The notes: a model not told the origin generated them from the letters alone. A stretch of 33,622 bases of DNA from Thiobacillus denitrificans (GCA_002403375.1 DHHQ01000018.1:95298-128919), one strand, 5' to 3'; positions 1 to 8,789 are shown, counted from the first letter of the stretch. Numbers and translations: made by a program.

Positions 1-32
1 AGCCCGACCATCACCAGAATCGCGGTGAGCAT
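1..32 (-). CDS. rsxB: RsxB/RnfB, N-terminal fragment (gene leaves the window)
   Basis: Only the first ten codons are visible, reading MLTAILVMVG, a hydrophobic start. The ATG shares one base with the rsxA stop codon (TAATG), so translation is probably coupled. In Rnf/Rsx operons rsxA is followed by rsxB, the ferredoxin-like Fe-S subunit with an N-terminal membrane anchor. The name rests on this gene order and the hydrophobic start, not on any Fe-S motif. Confidence 0.6.
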   Translation of the reverse strand, partial: MLTAILVMVG

Positions 33-634
33 TATTTCACCAGCCCGGAGAAGCCCATGAAGGCGAGCGACATGAGGCCGGCGGTGATCATCGCGATGCT
101 GGTGCCCTTGAACGGAGACGGCACGTCGCAGGTCTCCAGCCGTTCACGGATGCCGGCGAACAGCACCAGCACCAAGGTGAAGCCGATCGCCCCGCCGGCG
201 CCGAAGAACAGCGACTCGACGAAGCCGTGCTCGGCCTGCACGTTCAGCAGCGGAATCCCCAGCACCGCGCAGTTGGTGGTGATCAGCGGCAGGTAGATGC
301 CCAGCACCTGGTACAGCAGCGGGCTGGTCTTGTGGATGAACATCTCGGTGAACTGCACGATGCCCGCGATCACCACGATGAACGACAGCGTGCGCAGGTA
401 GAACAGCTCGGTGCCGAGCAGGTATTCGTTGATCAGATAGCTCGCGCCCGACGCCAGCGTCAGCACGAAGGTCGTCGCCAGTCCCATGCCGATCGCCGTT
501 TCCAGCTTCTTCGACACGCCCATGAACGGGCACAGGCCGAGGATCTTGGCCATCACGATGTTGTTGACGAACACCGTGGAGATGAGGATGAGGAGGTAGG
601 TTTCCAAAGCAGGCAGCCCGACGCAATGCGCCAT
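32..634 (-). CDS. rsxA: Electron transport complex subunit RsxA/RnfA
   Basis: Integral membrane subunit of the Rnf/Rsx complex, which couples ferredoxin-NADH electron transfer to ion movement or, in E. coli, keeps SoxR reduced. The protein is hydrophobic throughout and carries the family signatures LGLCPFMGVSKKLETAIGMG, ITTNCAVLG and PFKGTSIAMITAGLMSLAFMG, with the two conserved membrane cysteines. From the ATG it is 200 aa; the family is usually about 193. A TTG at base 607 would give METYLLILIS and 191 aa, closer to the family, and neither start has a strong Shine-Dalgarno sequence. The stop overlaps the rsxB start. The identity is certain; only the start is open. Confidence 0.95.
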   Translation of the reverse strand: MAHCVGLPALETYLLILISTVFVNNIVMAKILGLCPFMGVSKKLETAIGMGLATTFVLTLASGASYLINEYLLGTELFYLRTLSFIVVIAGIVQFTEMFIHKTSPLLYQVLGIYLPLITTNCAVLGIPLLNVQAEHGFVESLFFGAGGAIGFTLVLVLFAGIRERLETCDVPSPFKGTSIAMITAGLMSLAFMGFSGLVK

Positions 635-705
635 TATCCGCCGTGGGGGGGCTGCGGTTCAAGCCATTCCCGCACGGGCAATGGGGTTGCCGCCCGTTTT
701 TCCGC

Positions 706-1680
706 TCAGCCGAGCGACTTGCCGCTGGCCCAGAAGTCGTAGCCCTTGGAGAGGAACTCGTCCCACGGCAGGTAGTGCGAGCCGTCGCACGAGAAGGTCA
801 GCCCGACCATCCCGTTGAAGATGTTGAGCGAGCCGGCGCGCAGGTAGAAGGTCTCGTCCATGAAGCGTAGCGCGCGCAGGTTGTCGAGCACCGGACGGAT
901 CCGGTCCTTCGGCACCACCGCGTCGGCCGGGTAGGGGTGGCGCGGGTAGATCAGGCAGGTGTCGGGGTCGGTCAGCGCGTGGATGTCGAGCAGCCGGTAG
1001 CGGTAGGGGTCGTCGACCACCCAGATCGTCGCGCGGCTGCTGGAGAAGTGCAGCTTGCCGTGGAAGACGCCGCGCTCGGCCATCAGCTCCTCCATCACCC
1101 CGAGCACGGTGTCGAGGTTCTGGTCCATCTGGCTGTCGCTGCGGGTCTGGTGGAACACCGCCCCGCGGATCGCCGGGTCGCCCTTGATCTGCCGCCAGTA
1201 GGTCGGCTCCTCGTAGAGCTTGCCGGTGATCGGCAGGTCGCGCAGGTCGAAGTCGGCGCCGACGAAGCCGAGCGCCCGGCCGTCCTCGTCGCGCACGATC
1301 TGGGTCGCGGTGAGCGACGGCCGCTTGGCGCGCAGGCTGATGTAGGCCTGCGACAGCAGAAAGCCCTGGTTCGGTACCGCCTCGTTCATGTAGGGACGGT
1401 CGGAACGGTCGCGGCCGTAGTCGGTCTCGATCAGCCCTTCGCGGCTAATGTTGTCGGAGAGCTGGATCGCGCGCGTGTCGAGGGCGTACATGTACTTGCA
1501 GGCGGGCAGCGCGTTCAGCGCGTGGGTCAGCGCGGCGTTGAGCCCGGCGCGGTTGGGCCACGCCCGGCTGCATGCCTCGGCGGCGAGCGCCAGCGGTTCG
1601 CGCAGCAGGTTCGCCAGCGCCTCGCGCTGTCTGGCGACGCTTTCGGCGAGCAGGGTGGAGGCGGGCCCGGCCACGGTCAT
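706..1680 (-). CDS. PDC (Cache-type) sensor domain protein, no output domain
   Basis: A 324-residue protein without transmembrane segments or signal peptide. Around residues 60-150 it has a PDC/Cache-like sensory fold: KYMYALDTRAIQLSDN, then YGRDRSDRPYM (88-98) and a GFVGADFDLRDLP strand. These fit the ligand-binding half of PDC sensors of chemoreceptors and kinases, but no HAMP, kinase, GGDEF or methyl-accepting region follows. The C-terminal half has no domain I recognise. The ATG overlaps the stop of the upstream phosphatase gene by ATGA, so the two are probably translated together. A cytoplasmic small-molecule sensor is a reasonable inference; the ligand is unknown. The start is fixed by the overlap. 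Confidence 0.75.
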   Translation of the reverse strand: MTVAGPASTLLAESVARQREALANLLREPLALAAEACSRAWPNRAGLNAALTHALNALPACKYMYALDTRAIQLSDNISREGLIETDYGRDRSDRPYMNEAVPNQGFLLSQAYISLRAKRPSLTATQIVRDEDGRALGFVGADFDLRDLPITGKLYEEPTYWRQIKGDPAIRGAVFHQTRSDSQMDQNLDTVLGVMEELMAERGVFHGKLHFSSSRATIWVVDDPYRYRLLDIHALTDPDTCLIYPRHPYPADAVVPKDRIRPVLDNLRALRFMDETFYLRAGSLNIFNGMVGLTFSCDGSHYLPWDEFLSKGYDFWASGKSLG

Positions 1681-2345
1681 GGCTGGCGCAGCGAGATGAC
1701 CGGCCAGCCCTTCTCTTGCGCATGGGCGAGCAGGACGGGGTCGGGGTCGACGGCGACGGGGTGGCGCACCCGTTCCAGCAGCGGCAGGTCGTTGTGCGAG
1801 TCGCTGTAGAACCAGCTGTTGTCGAGGCGGTCGAGCGTGGTGCCGTGGGCTTCGAGGAAGTGCTCGATGCGCACGACCTTGCCCTCGCGGAAGCAGGGGG
1901 TGCCGGCGACCTCGCCGGTGAAGCGGCCGTCGACCTCCTCGGGGTCGGTGGCGATCAGGTTGGGGATGCCGAATTCCTTCGCGATCGGGCCGGTGACGAA
2001 GCTGTTGGTCGCGGTGATGACGGCGACGAGGTCGGCGGTGCCGAGGTGCCGCTTCACCAGGTCGCGCGCCGCCGGGGGGATCATCGGCTTGACGCGCGTT
2101 TCCACGTATTCGGCGCGCCACGCGTCGAGCTGCTCGCGGCTGTGGGTCGCGAGCGGGCGCAGGGCGAACGCGAGGAAGGCGTAGATGTCGAGCCGCCCCG
2201 CCTTGTAGTCCTCGTAGAAGGCCTTGTTCTTGGTTTCGTAGTGGTGGCCGTCGACCGCCCCCTTGGCGATGAGGAACTGCCCCCATTCATAGTCGGAGTC
2301 GCCGGCGAGCAGGGTGTTGTCGAGGTCGAAGAGGACGAGATTCAT
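1677..2345 (-). CDS. HAD-superfamily subfamily IB hydrolase (SerB-like phosphatase)
   Basis: 222 aa with all four HAD motifs: nucleophile motif I DLDNT near the N-terminus (Asp7, Asp9), motif II ITATN, a motif III lysine in GKVVR, and motif IV YSDSHNDLP. The alpha-helical cap between motifs I and II is of the IB type seen in phosphoserine phosphatase and in the HAD-type histidinol-phosphatase of pseudomonads. The substrate cannot be chosen from sequence alone; phosphoserine, histidinol phosphate or a general phosphomonoester are all possible. It lies directly downstream of a heptamer repeat array ending 6 bases before the ATG, with no clear Shine-Dalgarno sequence. It overlaps the PDC-sensor gene by four bases. 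Confidence 0.88.
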   Translation of the reverse strand: MNLVLFDLDNTLLAGDSDYEWGQFLIAKGAVDGHHYETKNKAFYEDYKAGRLDIYAFLAFALRPLATHSREQLDAWRAEYVETRVKPMIPPAARDLVKRHLGTADLVAVITATNSFVTGPIAKEFGIPNLIATDPEEVDGRFTGEVAGTPCFREGKVVRIEHFLEAHGTTLDRLDNSWFYSDSHNDLPLLERVRHPVAVDPDPVLLAHAQEKGWPVISLRQP

Positions 2346-2351
2346 TCTTAA

Positions 2352-2397
2352 GGGACTAGGGACTAGGGGCTAGGGGCTAGGGGCTAGGGGCTAGGGG
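2352..2397. repeat. Tandem heptamer array (GGGACTA x2, GGGGCTA x4)
   Basis: Six consecutive 7-bp units with a period of exactly seven. The array contains the stop codon (2391-2393) of the UPF0149 gene and ends 6 bases before the start codon of the HAD phosphatase gene. Read on the coding (minus) strand it is CCCTAGC/CCCTAGT. It resembles the short tandemly repeated heptamers best known from cyanobacteria. A similar array lies before psd at 17116-17216. Confidence 0.9.
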
Positions 2398-3065
2398 CGC
2401 ACGCCCTGGCCGCGGTCGAGCCAGAATTCGCGCAGTTCGTAGGCGCCCCAGATCGCCATCGCGAGATGATCCTCGCGGCGGACGGCGCGCTCTTCGGGGC
2501 TCAGCTCGTCGGGCGGCGCGGCGAGCACGTAGAAAGGGTCGAGCATTTCGTCGACGAAGGCTTCGTCCTTGCTGCCGGCGGGGAGTTCCCAGTCGGCCTC
2601 CCAGTACTCCACCGCCAGCAGGAAGCCGCCGGCCCAGAGCTGGGCGTAGGGCGGGATGCCGGCGTCCTGCAGGCGCTTCGCCTCGGCCGGCGGCAGTTCG
2701 GCCAGCAGGCCCTGCCAGTCCATCACCAGCGGCGACAGCGCCCTGCGGTCGGCGAGGTCCTCGATCGGCGCGGCGAGCGCGCGGGCGATCTCGTTGCGCC
2801 GGCGGTCGACCAGCGCCAGGAAGCGGGCCTCGTCGGCGCTCTCCTCGAACACCGTGGCGAGGCCGTCGGGCAGGTCGAGCAGCACCGGGAAGTATGCCTC
2901 GGGCGGGATGGCGCGCGGGCTGCAGGCGAGCGCGACGAGGAAGCCGTCGAGGCCTTCCAGCGAGACCGGCACGTCGGTGCGCTCGTCGATGAGGTCGACG
3001 AGGTCGGCCAGTGCGTCGATGTCGGCGTCGCTGAGCGGGGCGTTGGCAGATTGGGGGGCGGGCAT
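2391..3065 (-). CDS. UPF0149/YecA family protein
   Basis: 224-aa acidic, soluble, mostly helical protein. It matches the UPF0149 (YecA/YgfB) pattern: an early helix, the LDGFLVALACSP signature near residues 38-49, and a C-terminal helical region with ERAVRREDHLAMAIWGAYELR. The C-terminal SEC-C metal-binding motif of E. coli YecA is absent. YgfB was reported as a regulator in Pseudomonas aeruginosa, but most family members have no assigned role. The frame stays open into the divergent permease gene; the ATG at 3065 was chosen because the family alignment begins there and upstream codons overlap that gene. The stop codon is inside the heptamer array. Confidence 0.85.
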   Translation of the reverse strand: MPAPQSANAPLSDADIDALADLVDLIDERTDVPVSLEGLDGFLVALACSPRAIPPEAYFPVLLDLPDGLATVFEESADEARFLALVDRRRNEIARALAAPIEDLADRRALSPLVMDWQGLLAELPPAEAKRLQDAGIPPYAQLWAGGFLLAVEYWEADWELPAGSKDEAFVDEMLDPFYVLAAPPDELSPEERAVRREDHLAMAIWGAYELREFWLDRGQGVRP

Positions 3066-3108
3066 GGCTGGGCTCGAATATAGGGGGACGGACGCGTAAA
3101 ATCCGTTC

Positions 3109-3777
3109 ATGAATTTTACCGCGCTTGTGCTGCCCGAATCATTCCATCTTGCCGGCTGGCTGGGGATGGCTTTCCTCGCGTGGCGCTGGCTGATGTCGGG
3201 CGACTGGCGCCGGCTGGCCGAGCCGGCGCGCCTCAACCTGTTTCTCGGCGCCACCGTGGCGGTGCTGGTGCTGTGGCAGATCCGCACCGGCGTGAAGCCC
3301 GGGCTGGCCTTCCACCTGTACGGCATCGCCGCGATGACGCTGATGTTCGGCTTCTGGCGCGCCACCTTCGCCGGCGCGCTGGTGCTGCTGGCGAACGCCG
3401 CCTTCGGGCGCGGCAGCTGGACCTCGCTGGGCGCGGATGCGCTGCTGATGGCGGCGCTGCCGGCCGCGGTGAGCTGGAGCGTCTACCGCCTGCTCGACCG
3501 CCGGCTGCCGAACCATTTCTTCATCTACGTGCTGGGCAACGGCTTCTTCGGCGCCGCGCTGTCGGTGGCGGCGATCGGCCTCGCCACCACGGCGGTGATG
3601 GCCGTGGCGGGCGCGTATTCGCTCGAGTACCTGCTCACCTACTACACGCCGTATGCCACGCTGCTCATCAGCTGGGCCGAGGCCTTCTCGACAGGCATGG
3701 CGATCACCGTGATGGCGGTGTACCGGCCGGCCTGGCTCGAAACCTTCGACGACGCGCGCTACATCGAGAACAAGTAG
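3109..3777 (+). CDS. CbiM-like energy-coupling factor transporter permease, orphan
   Basis: 222-aa polytopic membrane protein with about six hydrophobic segments and the family-like stretch NHFFIYVLGNGFFGAALS. It resembles the CbiM/PF01891 permease that forms the substrate-binding part of cobalt/nickel ECF transporters. No CbiN/NikN, CbiQ or CbiO neighbour is present, and the N-terminal His of nickel/cobalt CbiM (after processing) is not evident, so metal transport is uncertain. There is no Shine-Dalgarno sequence. The start codon lies in the loop of an inverted repeat (GTAAAAT 3096-3102 / ATTTTAC 3113-3119) that could be an operator or a start-occluding hairpin. Confidence 0.75.
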   Translation: MNFTALVLPESFHLAGWLGMAFLAWRWLMSGDWRRLAEPARLNLFLGATVAVLVLWQIRTGVKPGLAFHLYGIAAMTLMFGFWRATFAGALVLLANAAFGRGSWTSLGADALLMAALPAAVSWSVYRLLDRRLPNHFFIYVLGNGFFGAALSVAAIGLATTAVMAVAGAYSLEYLLTYYTPYATLLISWAEAFSTGMAITVMAVYRPAWLETFDDARYIENK

Positions 3778-3829
3778 ACCCTTTCTATCCGCGCCCCCCT
3801 GAAGCGCGGACCACCCGGCTTTCCGAACC

Positions 3830-6800
3830 TTGACTGCAGACCTTTCCATCGACTACCCCGACCTGCCGGTTTCCGCGCGCCGCGACGACATCCTCGCCGC
3901 GCTGCGCGCGAACCGCGTGCTGATCCTGTGCGGCGAGACCGGCTCCGGCAAGACCACGCAGATCCCCAAGATGTGCCTCGAGGCGCAGCTTGGATCAGGG
4001 GCGGCGCGCCCCGGCAAGCTGATCGGTTGCACCCAGCCGCGCCGCATCGCCGCGCGCTCGGTGGCGGCGCGCATCGCGCAGGAGCTCGGTTCCGAGCTCG
4101 GCGGGCTGGTCGGCTACAAGGTGCGCTTCACCGACAAGGTGCGCCACGACACAGCGATCAAGGTGATGACCGACGGCATCCTGCTCGCCGAAAGCCAGGG
4201 CGACCCGCTGCTGTCCCGCTACGACACCATCATCATCGACGAGGCGCACGAGCGCAGCCTCAACATCGACTTCCTGCTCGGCTACCTGAAGACGCTGGTC
4301 GACAAGCGCCGCGACCTGCGCGTCGTCATCACCTCGGCGACCATCGACGCCGAGCGCTTCTCGAAGCATTTCGACGACGCGCCGGTGATCGAGGTGTCGG
4401 GGCGGCTCTACCCGGTCGAGATCCGCTGGCGGCCCGTCGAACGCAGCGAGCGCGACGAACGGTCCGCGCCGGGCAAGGCCGAAAAGAAGGACAAGGACGC
4501 GCCGGACATCATTTCGGCCATCCTCGACGCCACCGACGAGCTCGCGCGGCTCGGCCCCGGCGATACCCTGGTGTTTCTGCCGGGCGAACGCGAGATCCGC
4601 GACACTGCCGAGGCGCTGAGGAAGCACCATCCGCCCGGCACCGAGATCCTGCCGCTGTTTTCCAGATTGTCCGTCGCCGAGCAGGACGCGATCTTCAAGC
4701 CGACCTCCGCGTTGCGGCGCATCGTGCTGGCGACCAACGTCGCCGAGACCTCGCTCACCGTGCCCGGCATCCGCTACGTCATCGACCCCGGCACCGCGCG
4801 GGTGAAGCGCTATTCGGCGCGCAACAAGGTCGAGCAGCTGCTGATCGAGAAGATCTCGCAGGCGTCGGCCAACCAGCGCGCCGGCCGTTGCGGCCGCGTG
4901 TCCGACGGCGTCTGCATCCGCCTCTACGACGAGGCCGACTTCGCCAACCGGCCGCGCTTCACCGATCCCGAGCTGCTGCGCTCCTCGCTCGCCGGCGTGA
5001 TCCTGCGCATGAAGTCGCTCGGCCTCGGCGACGTCGTCGGCTTTCCCTTCATCGACCTGCCGAGCTCGCGCCTGGTCACCGACGGCTACCAGCTGCTCGC
5101 CGAGCTGCACGCGCTCGACGAGCAGGGGCAGCTGACCAGGATCGGCACCAAGCTCGCCAAGCTGCCGCTCGATCCGCGCATCGCCAGGATGCTGCTCGCG
5201 GCCGAGCAGCAGCGCTGCGTCAACGAGGTGCTGATCATCGCCAGCGCGCTGTCGGTGCAGGATCCGCGCGACCGCCCGATGGAGCGTGCGCAGGCCGCCG
5301 ACGAGAAGCACCGGCTCTTCCAGGACGAGCGCTCCGACTTCATGGGCTGGCTGAAGCTCTGGAAGTGGTACGACGAACAGATCAGGCACAAGAAGACCAA
5401 CCGGCAGCTGCAGAGCTTGCTCACGGACCACTTCCTGTCGCCGCGGCGGATGCGCGAGTGGCGCGAGATCCACGGGCAACTCCATTCCCAGGTCGCCGAG
5501 CTCGGCTTGCGCGAGAACGACAAGGACGCCGGCTACGACGCGATCCACCAGGCGCTCTTGACCGGCCTGCTGGGCAACATCGGCTTCAAGTCGGACGACG
5601 CGAAAGGGCGGCCCAAGCCGGGCGAGGGCAACTACCAGGGGGCGCGCGGCATCAAGCTGTCGATCCATCCCGGTTCGGCGCTGGCGAAGAAGGCGCCGAA
5701 GTGGATCATGGCGGCCGAGCTCACCGACACCGGGCGGCTGCTCGCGCGCACCGTCGCCGAGGCGCGCCCGGAATGGATCGAGGCCGCGGGCCGCCATCTG
5801 CTGACGCGCATGTACCTCGAGCCCCACTGGGAGAAGGACGGCGCGCGCGTCGTCGCGTTCGAGCGCGTGAGCCTGTACGGCATCACCCTGGTGCCGCGGC
5901 GCAAGATCCATTACGGCCCGATCGACCCGGAACTCGCGCGCGAGCTGTTCATCCGCGGCGCGCTGGTGGCGGGCGAATACGACACCCAGGCGAAGTGGTT
6001 CGCGCACAACCGCGCGCTGATCAAGGAGATCGAGGAGCTCGAGCACAAGGCGAGGAAGTCCGGGGTCTGGCTCGACGAGGAGCGCATCTTCCGCGTGTTC
6101 GACGCACGCATCCCGCAAGGCCTCCACAACGGCGCCGCGTTCGAGCAGTGGCGCCGCGAGGCGGAGCAGGCGAATCCGGAGATCCTGTTCCTCGCGCGCG
6201 AGGACATTCTCGGCGAGGGGCTGGGCGCCGACCACACGCTGTTCCCCGAGACGATGGCGGTCGACGGCGTGGCATGCACGCTCAAGTACCGCTTCGAGCC
6301 CGGTCATCCGCTCGACGGCGTGACGCTGCATCTGCCGCTGTACCTGCTGAACAGAATCGAAGCCGCGCAGGTCGACTGGCTGGTGCCCGGCCTGATCCGC
6401 GAGAAGCTGACCGCGCTGCTGAAGGGCCTGCCCAAGGACCGCCGGCGTCCGCTGATCCCGCTGCCCGACACGGTGACGGCCTTCCTCTCGGTCGCGAAGC
6501 CCGGCGAGCAGGTGCTCACCGACGCGCTCGCCGCCTACATCCGCCGGAAGACCGGCGCCGACGTCCATCCCGACGAGTGGAAGGGCGAGCTGCCGGCGCA
6601 CCTCAGGATGAACGTCAGCGTCGTCGACGACAGCGGCCAGGAACTCGCCAGCGGCCGCGACCTCGCAGCGCTGCGCCAGCAACTCGGCGGCGCCGCGCGC
6701 ATCACCTACGGCGGCGGCGCCGCGGACAGCGAATTCGAGCGTACCGGTCTGACCGAGTGGAATTTCGGCGACCTGCCCGAGCAGGTGAAGTTCAAGCGCG

Positions 6801-7603
6801 GCGGGCGCGAGCTCGTGGGCTATCCGGCGCTGGTCGACAACGGCGAGAACGTCGACCTGCGCCTGCTCGACGCCGCCGACGCCGCGCAGGCCGAGACGCG
6901 CCGCGGGGTGGTGCGCCTGCTGCGGCTCGCGCTCGCCGCCCAGTTCAAGCAGCTCGACAAGGACCTGTCGCGGGAGACCGCGCTCGCCCTCAAATACCGC
7001 AACTTCGGCAGCGCCGACAAGCTGCGCGCGGAACTGCTCGACGCCGTCGCCACCCGCGCGCTGCTGGGCGACGACGACACGCCGCGCGACGAGAAGAGCT
7101 TCAACAAGCAGAAGGAACGCGCCAAGCCGCGTATCGCGGTGGTGAAGCAGGCGCTGCTGCGTGACGTCGCCGAGATTCTCGACCTCCACGCGCAGGTCGC
7201 TGCGCGCCTCGGCGCCAAGCCGCAATTCACCGCCGTCATGCGCGACGAGACCGCGCACCTCGCCGCGCTGGTGCCGTCCGACTTCATCACCGCGACGCCG
7301 TGGGCGCACCTCAGAGACCTGCCGCGCTACCTCAGGGGCATCCTCAAGCGTCTGGAGAAGCTGCCTGCCGCCGAGCAGCGCGACGCGCGCGGCATGGCCG
7401 GCGTGCTGACGCTGCAGAACAAGTACCAGGCGCGCCGCGCGCAGGTGAAGGCGGAGGTCCCGGCGGCGCTCGACGACTTCCGCTGGCAGCTCGAGGAGCT
7501 GCGGATCTCGCTGTTCGCCCAGGAGCTGAAGACGCCGTACCCGGTGTCGGTGAAGCGGCTCGACAAGCTGTGGGACGAACTTGCCAGGCAGCCGCTGGCT
7601 TGA
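3830..7603 (+). CDS. hrpA: ATP-dependent DEAH-box RNA helicase HrpA
   Basis: 1257 aa, close to the 1300 aa of E. coli HrpA. Helicase domain 1 carries Walker A GETGSGKT (35-42), DEAH (137-140) and TSAT (168-171); domain 2 carries QRAGRCGR (349-356). These are followed by the helicase-associated region and the long C-terminal DUF3418-type region typical of HrpA. The C-terminal third is rich in basic and acidic helices. In E. coli HrpA has been linked to fimbrial mRNA processing and rescue of stalled ribosomes. The start is a TTG at 3830; no upstream ATG fits and the protein already reaches the N-terminal helix before motif Q. The next gene starts 13 bases after its stop. Confidence 0.96.
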   Translation: MTADLSIDYPDLPVSARRDDILAALRANRVLILCGETGSGKTTQIPKMCLEAQLGSGAARPGKLIGCTQPRRIAARSVAARIAQELGSELGGLVGYKVRFTDKVRHDTAIKVMTDGILLAESQGDPLLSRYDTIIIDEAHERSLNIDFLLGYLKTLVDKRRDLRVVITSATIDAERFSKHFDDAPVIEVSGRLYPVEIRWRPVERSERDERSAPGKAEKKDKDAPDIISAILDATDELARLGPGDTLVFLPGEREIRDTAEALRKHHPPGTEILPLFSRLSVAEQDAIFKPTSALRRIVLATNVAETSLTVPGIRYVIDPGTARVKRYSARNKVEQLLIEKISQASANQRAGRCGRVSDGVCIRLYDEADFANRPRFTDPELLRSSLAGVILRMKSLGLGDVVGFPFIDLPSSRLVTDGYQLLAELHALDEQGQLTRIGTKLAKLPLDPRIARMLLAAEQQRCVNEVLIIASALSVQDPRDRPMERAQAADEKHRLFQDERSDFMGWLKLWKWYDEQIRHKKTNRQLQSLLTDHFLSPRRMREWREIHGQLHSQVAELGLRENDKDAGYDAIHQALLTGLLGNIGFKSDDAKGRPKPGEGNYQGARGIKLSIHPGSALAKKAPKWIMAAELTDTGRLLARTVAEARPEWIEAAGRHLLTRMYLEPHWEKDGARVVAFERVSLYGITLVPRRKIHYGPIDPELARELFIRGALVAGEYDTQAKWFAHNRALIKEIEELEHKARKSGVWLDEERIFRVFDARIPQGLHNGAAFEQWRREAEQANPEILFLAREDILGEGLGADHTLFPETMAVDGVACTLKYRFEPGHPLDGVTLHLPLYLLNRIEAAQVDWLVPGLIREKLTALLKGLPKDRRRPLIPLPDTVTAFLSVAKPGEQVLTDALAAYIRRKTGADVHPDEWKGELPAHLRMNVSVVDDSGQELASGRDLAALRQQLGGAARITYGGGAADSEFERTGLTEWNFGDLPEQVKFKRGGRELVGYPALVDNGENVDLRLLDAADAAQAETRRGVVRLLRLALAAQFKQLDKDLSRETALALKYRNFGSADKLRAELLDAVATRALLGDDDTPRDEKSFNKQKERAKPRIAVVKQALLRDVAEILDLHAQVAARLGAKPQFTAVMRDETAHLAALVPSDFITATPWAHLRDLPRYLRGILKRLEKLPAAEQRDARGMAGVLTLQNKYQARRAQVKAEVPAALDDFRWQLEELRISLFAQELKTPYPVSVKRLDKLWDELARQPLA

Positions 7604-7616
7604 GTAGTCTGCGCGT

Positions 7617-8192
7617 ATGAGCGCGCGCGCCTTCAATCTGCCCAATCTCATCAGCCTGCTGCGGCTGGCCGCAGTGCCGGTCGTCGGCTGGCTGATCCTC
7701 CACCAGCGGTGGGAAGCCGCCTGCTGGCTGTTCCTCGCCGCCGCGGTGTCGGATGGAATCGACGGCTTCCTCGCGCGCTGGCTCAAGCAGATGACGCCGC
7801 TCGGTGCCGCGCTCGACTCGGTCGCCGACAAGGCGCTGGGCCTGGTCACCCTGGTGATGCTGACCCTCGAGCAGGCGATCCCGATGTGGGTGACGCTGGC
7901 GATCCTGGTGCGCGACACCATCATCGTGCTCGGCGCGGCGAGCTACCGCGGTCTCGCGGGCCACATCGAGATCCACCCCACCTGGCTCGGCAAGACGCAC
8001 ATGGCCGCCGAGTTCACCATGCTCGCGCTGGTGCTGGGCGGACTCGCCGGGCTGCTGGCGCTGGAGGGCTGGCTCGAGCCGCTCTTCACCGCCGTGTTCG
8101 TCATCGCGGTGGTTTCCGGCGTGCAGTACGTCTGGATCTGGAGCGCCAAGGCACGCCGCGAGCGCACAGCAGCCCAGCTGAAGCGCCCGTGA
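7617..8192 (+). CDS. CDP-alcohol phosphatidyltransferase family protein
   Basis: 191-aa membrane protein with several hydrophobic helices and the family catalytic motif DG-x2-AR-x8-G-x3-D-x3-D, seen as DGIDGFLARWLKQ through LGAALDSVADK at about residues 46-72. This motif binds the metal ion and the CDP group in PgsA, PssA and cardiolipin-type synthases. The start NLPNLISLLRL is PgsA-like, but the true housekeeping pgsA cannot be distinguished from a paralogue here. The gene is only 13 bases downstream of hrpA and probably cotranscribed. A GC hairpin (GGGGC/GCCCC near 8207-8223) follows but has no T run. Confidence 0.88.
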   Translation: MSARAFNLPNLISLLRLAAVPVVGWLILHQRWEAACWLFLAAAVSDGIDGFLARWLKQMTPLGAALDSVADKALGLVTLVMLTLEQAIPMWVTLAILVRDTIIVLGAASYRGLAGHIEIHPTWLGKTHMAAEFTMLALVLGGLAGLLALEGWLEPLFTAVFVIAVVSGVQYVWIWSAKARRERTAAQLKRP

Positions 8193-8243
8193 TGTCTCCC
8201 GTGCAGGAGGGGCACCTCGCCCCGAATGCGACCCGCGAAATGG

Positions 8244-8789
8244 CTACCGGCCGACGCGTTGCAAGGCCTCGAGCGTGCGCGCGACGTCCTCGGCGTGCGT
8301 CGCGGGGTTCACCTTGTCGAAGCGCGCAGCGATGCGCCCGTCAGGCCCGACGATGAAGGTATGCCGCCGCGCCAGGCGCGCGACGCCGAGATTCAGCAGG
8401 CTGTCGTAGGCCGCGGCCGTTTTCCCGTCGGGGTCCGACAGCAGCGGAAACGGCAGTTGGTACTTGCGGGCGAACTCGGCGTGCGAGCGCACGTCGTCGA
8501 CGCTCACGCCGACCACCGCCGCGTCGAGATCGCCGAGTATCCCGATGTCGTCGCGAAAGCGGCAGGCCTCCCTGGTGCAGCCCGGCGTGTCGTCCTTCGG
8601 GTAGAAATACAGCACCAGCCAGCGGCCGGCGTAGTCGCCGAGGCGATGGGTCTGGCCGTTTTGATCAAGCAAGGAAAAGTCCGGCGCCGCGCTGCCCTCG
8701 GCCAGGCGTCCTCCCGGCCGCAGCATCCACAGCACCGCGCTCGCCACCACCAGCAGCGCGACCAACCCGATCAGCATCAGTTTGAGCAT
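8244..8789 (-). CDS. Membrane-anchored peroxiredoxin, Bcp/PrxQ type
   Basis: 181 aa. Residues 4-23 form a hydrophobic helix that should anchor the protein in the inner membrane, with the enzyme domain probably facing the periplasm. The thioredoxin-fold domain has APDFSLLDQNG, then YFYPKDDTPGCTREAC with peroxidatic Cys71 and resolving Cys76 in the CxxxxC spacing of atypical 2-Cys PrxQ/Bcp, and RHTFIVGPDGRI. It reduces hydroperoxides using thioredoxin-like donors. E. coli Bcp is soluble and about 156 aa, so the N-terminal anchor is the unusual feature. It is convergent with the phosphatidyltransferase gene and divergent from tRNA-Arg. Confidence 0.9.
   Translation of the reverse strand: MLKLMLIGLVALLVVASAVLWMLRPGGRLAEGSAAPDFSLLDQNGQTHRLGDYAGRWLVLYFYPKDDTPGCTREACRFRDDIGILGDLDAAVVGVSVDDVRSHAEFARKYQLPFPLLSDPDGKTAAAYDSLLNLGVARLARRHTFIVGPDGRIAARFDKVNPATHAEDVARTLEALQRVGR

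Noticed and set aside
2352..2397. Heptamer array as a CRISPR or telomere-like repeat
   Set aside because: There are no spacers and no cas genes, the unit is only 7 bp, and the position is internal in an operon.
3066..3365. N-terminal extension of the UPF0149 gene
   Set aside because: It would overlap the start of the divergent permease gene; the extra residues are low-complexity Arg/Ser/Thr and not family-like.
3995..7924. A 1309-codon open frame on the minus strand opposite hrpA
   Set aside because: It lies wholly opposite hrpA and the next gene, is made of Arg/Leu/Gln/Val-rich sequence typical of antisense GC-rich DNA, and has no motif.
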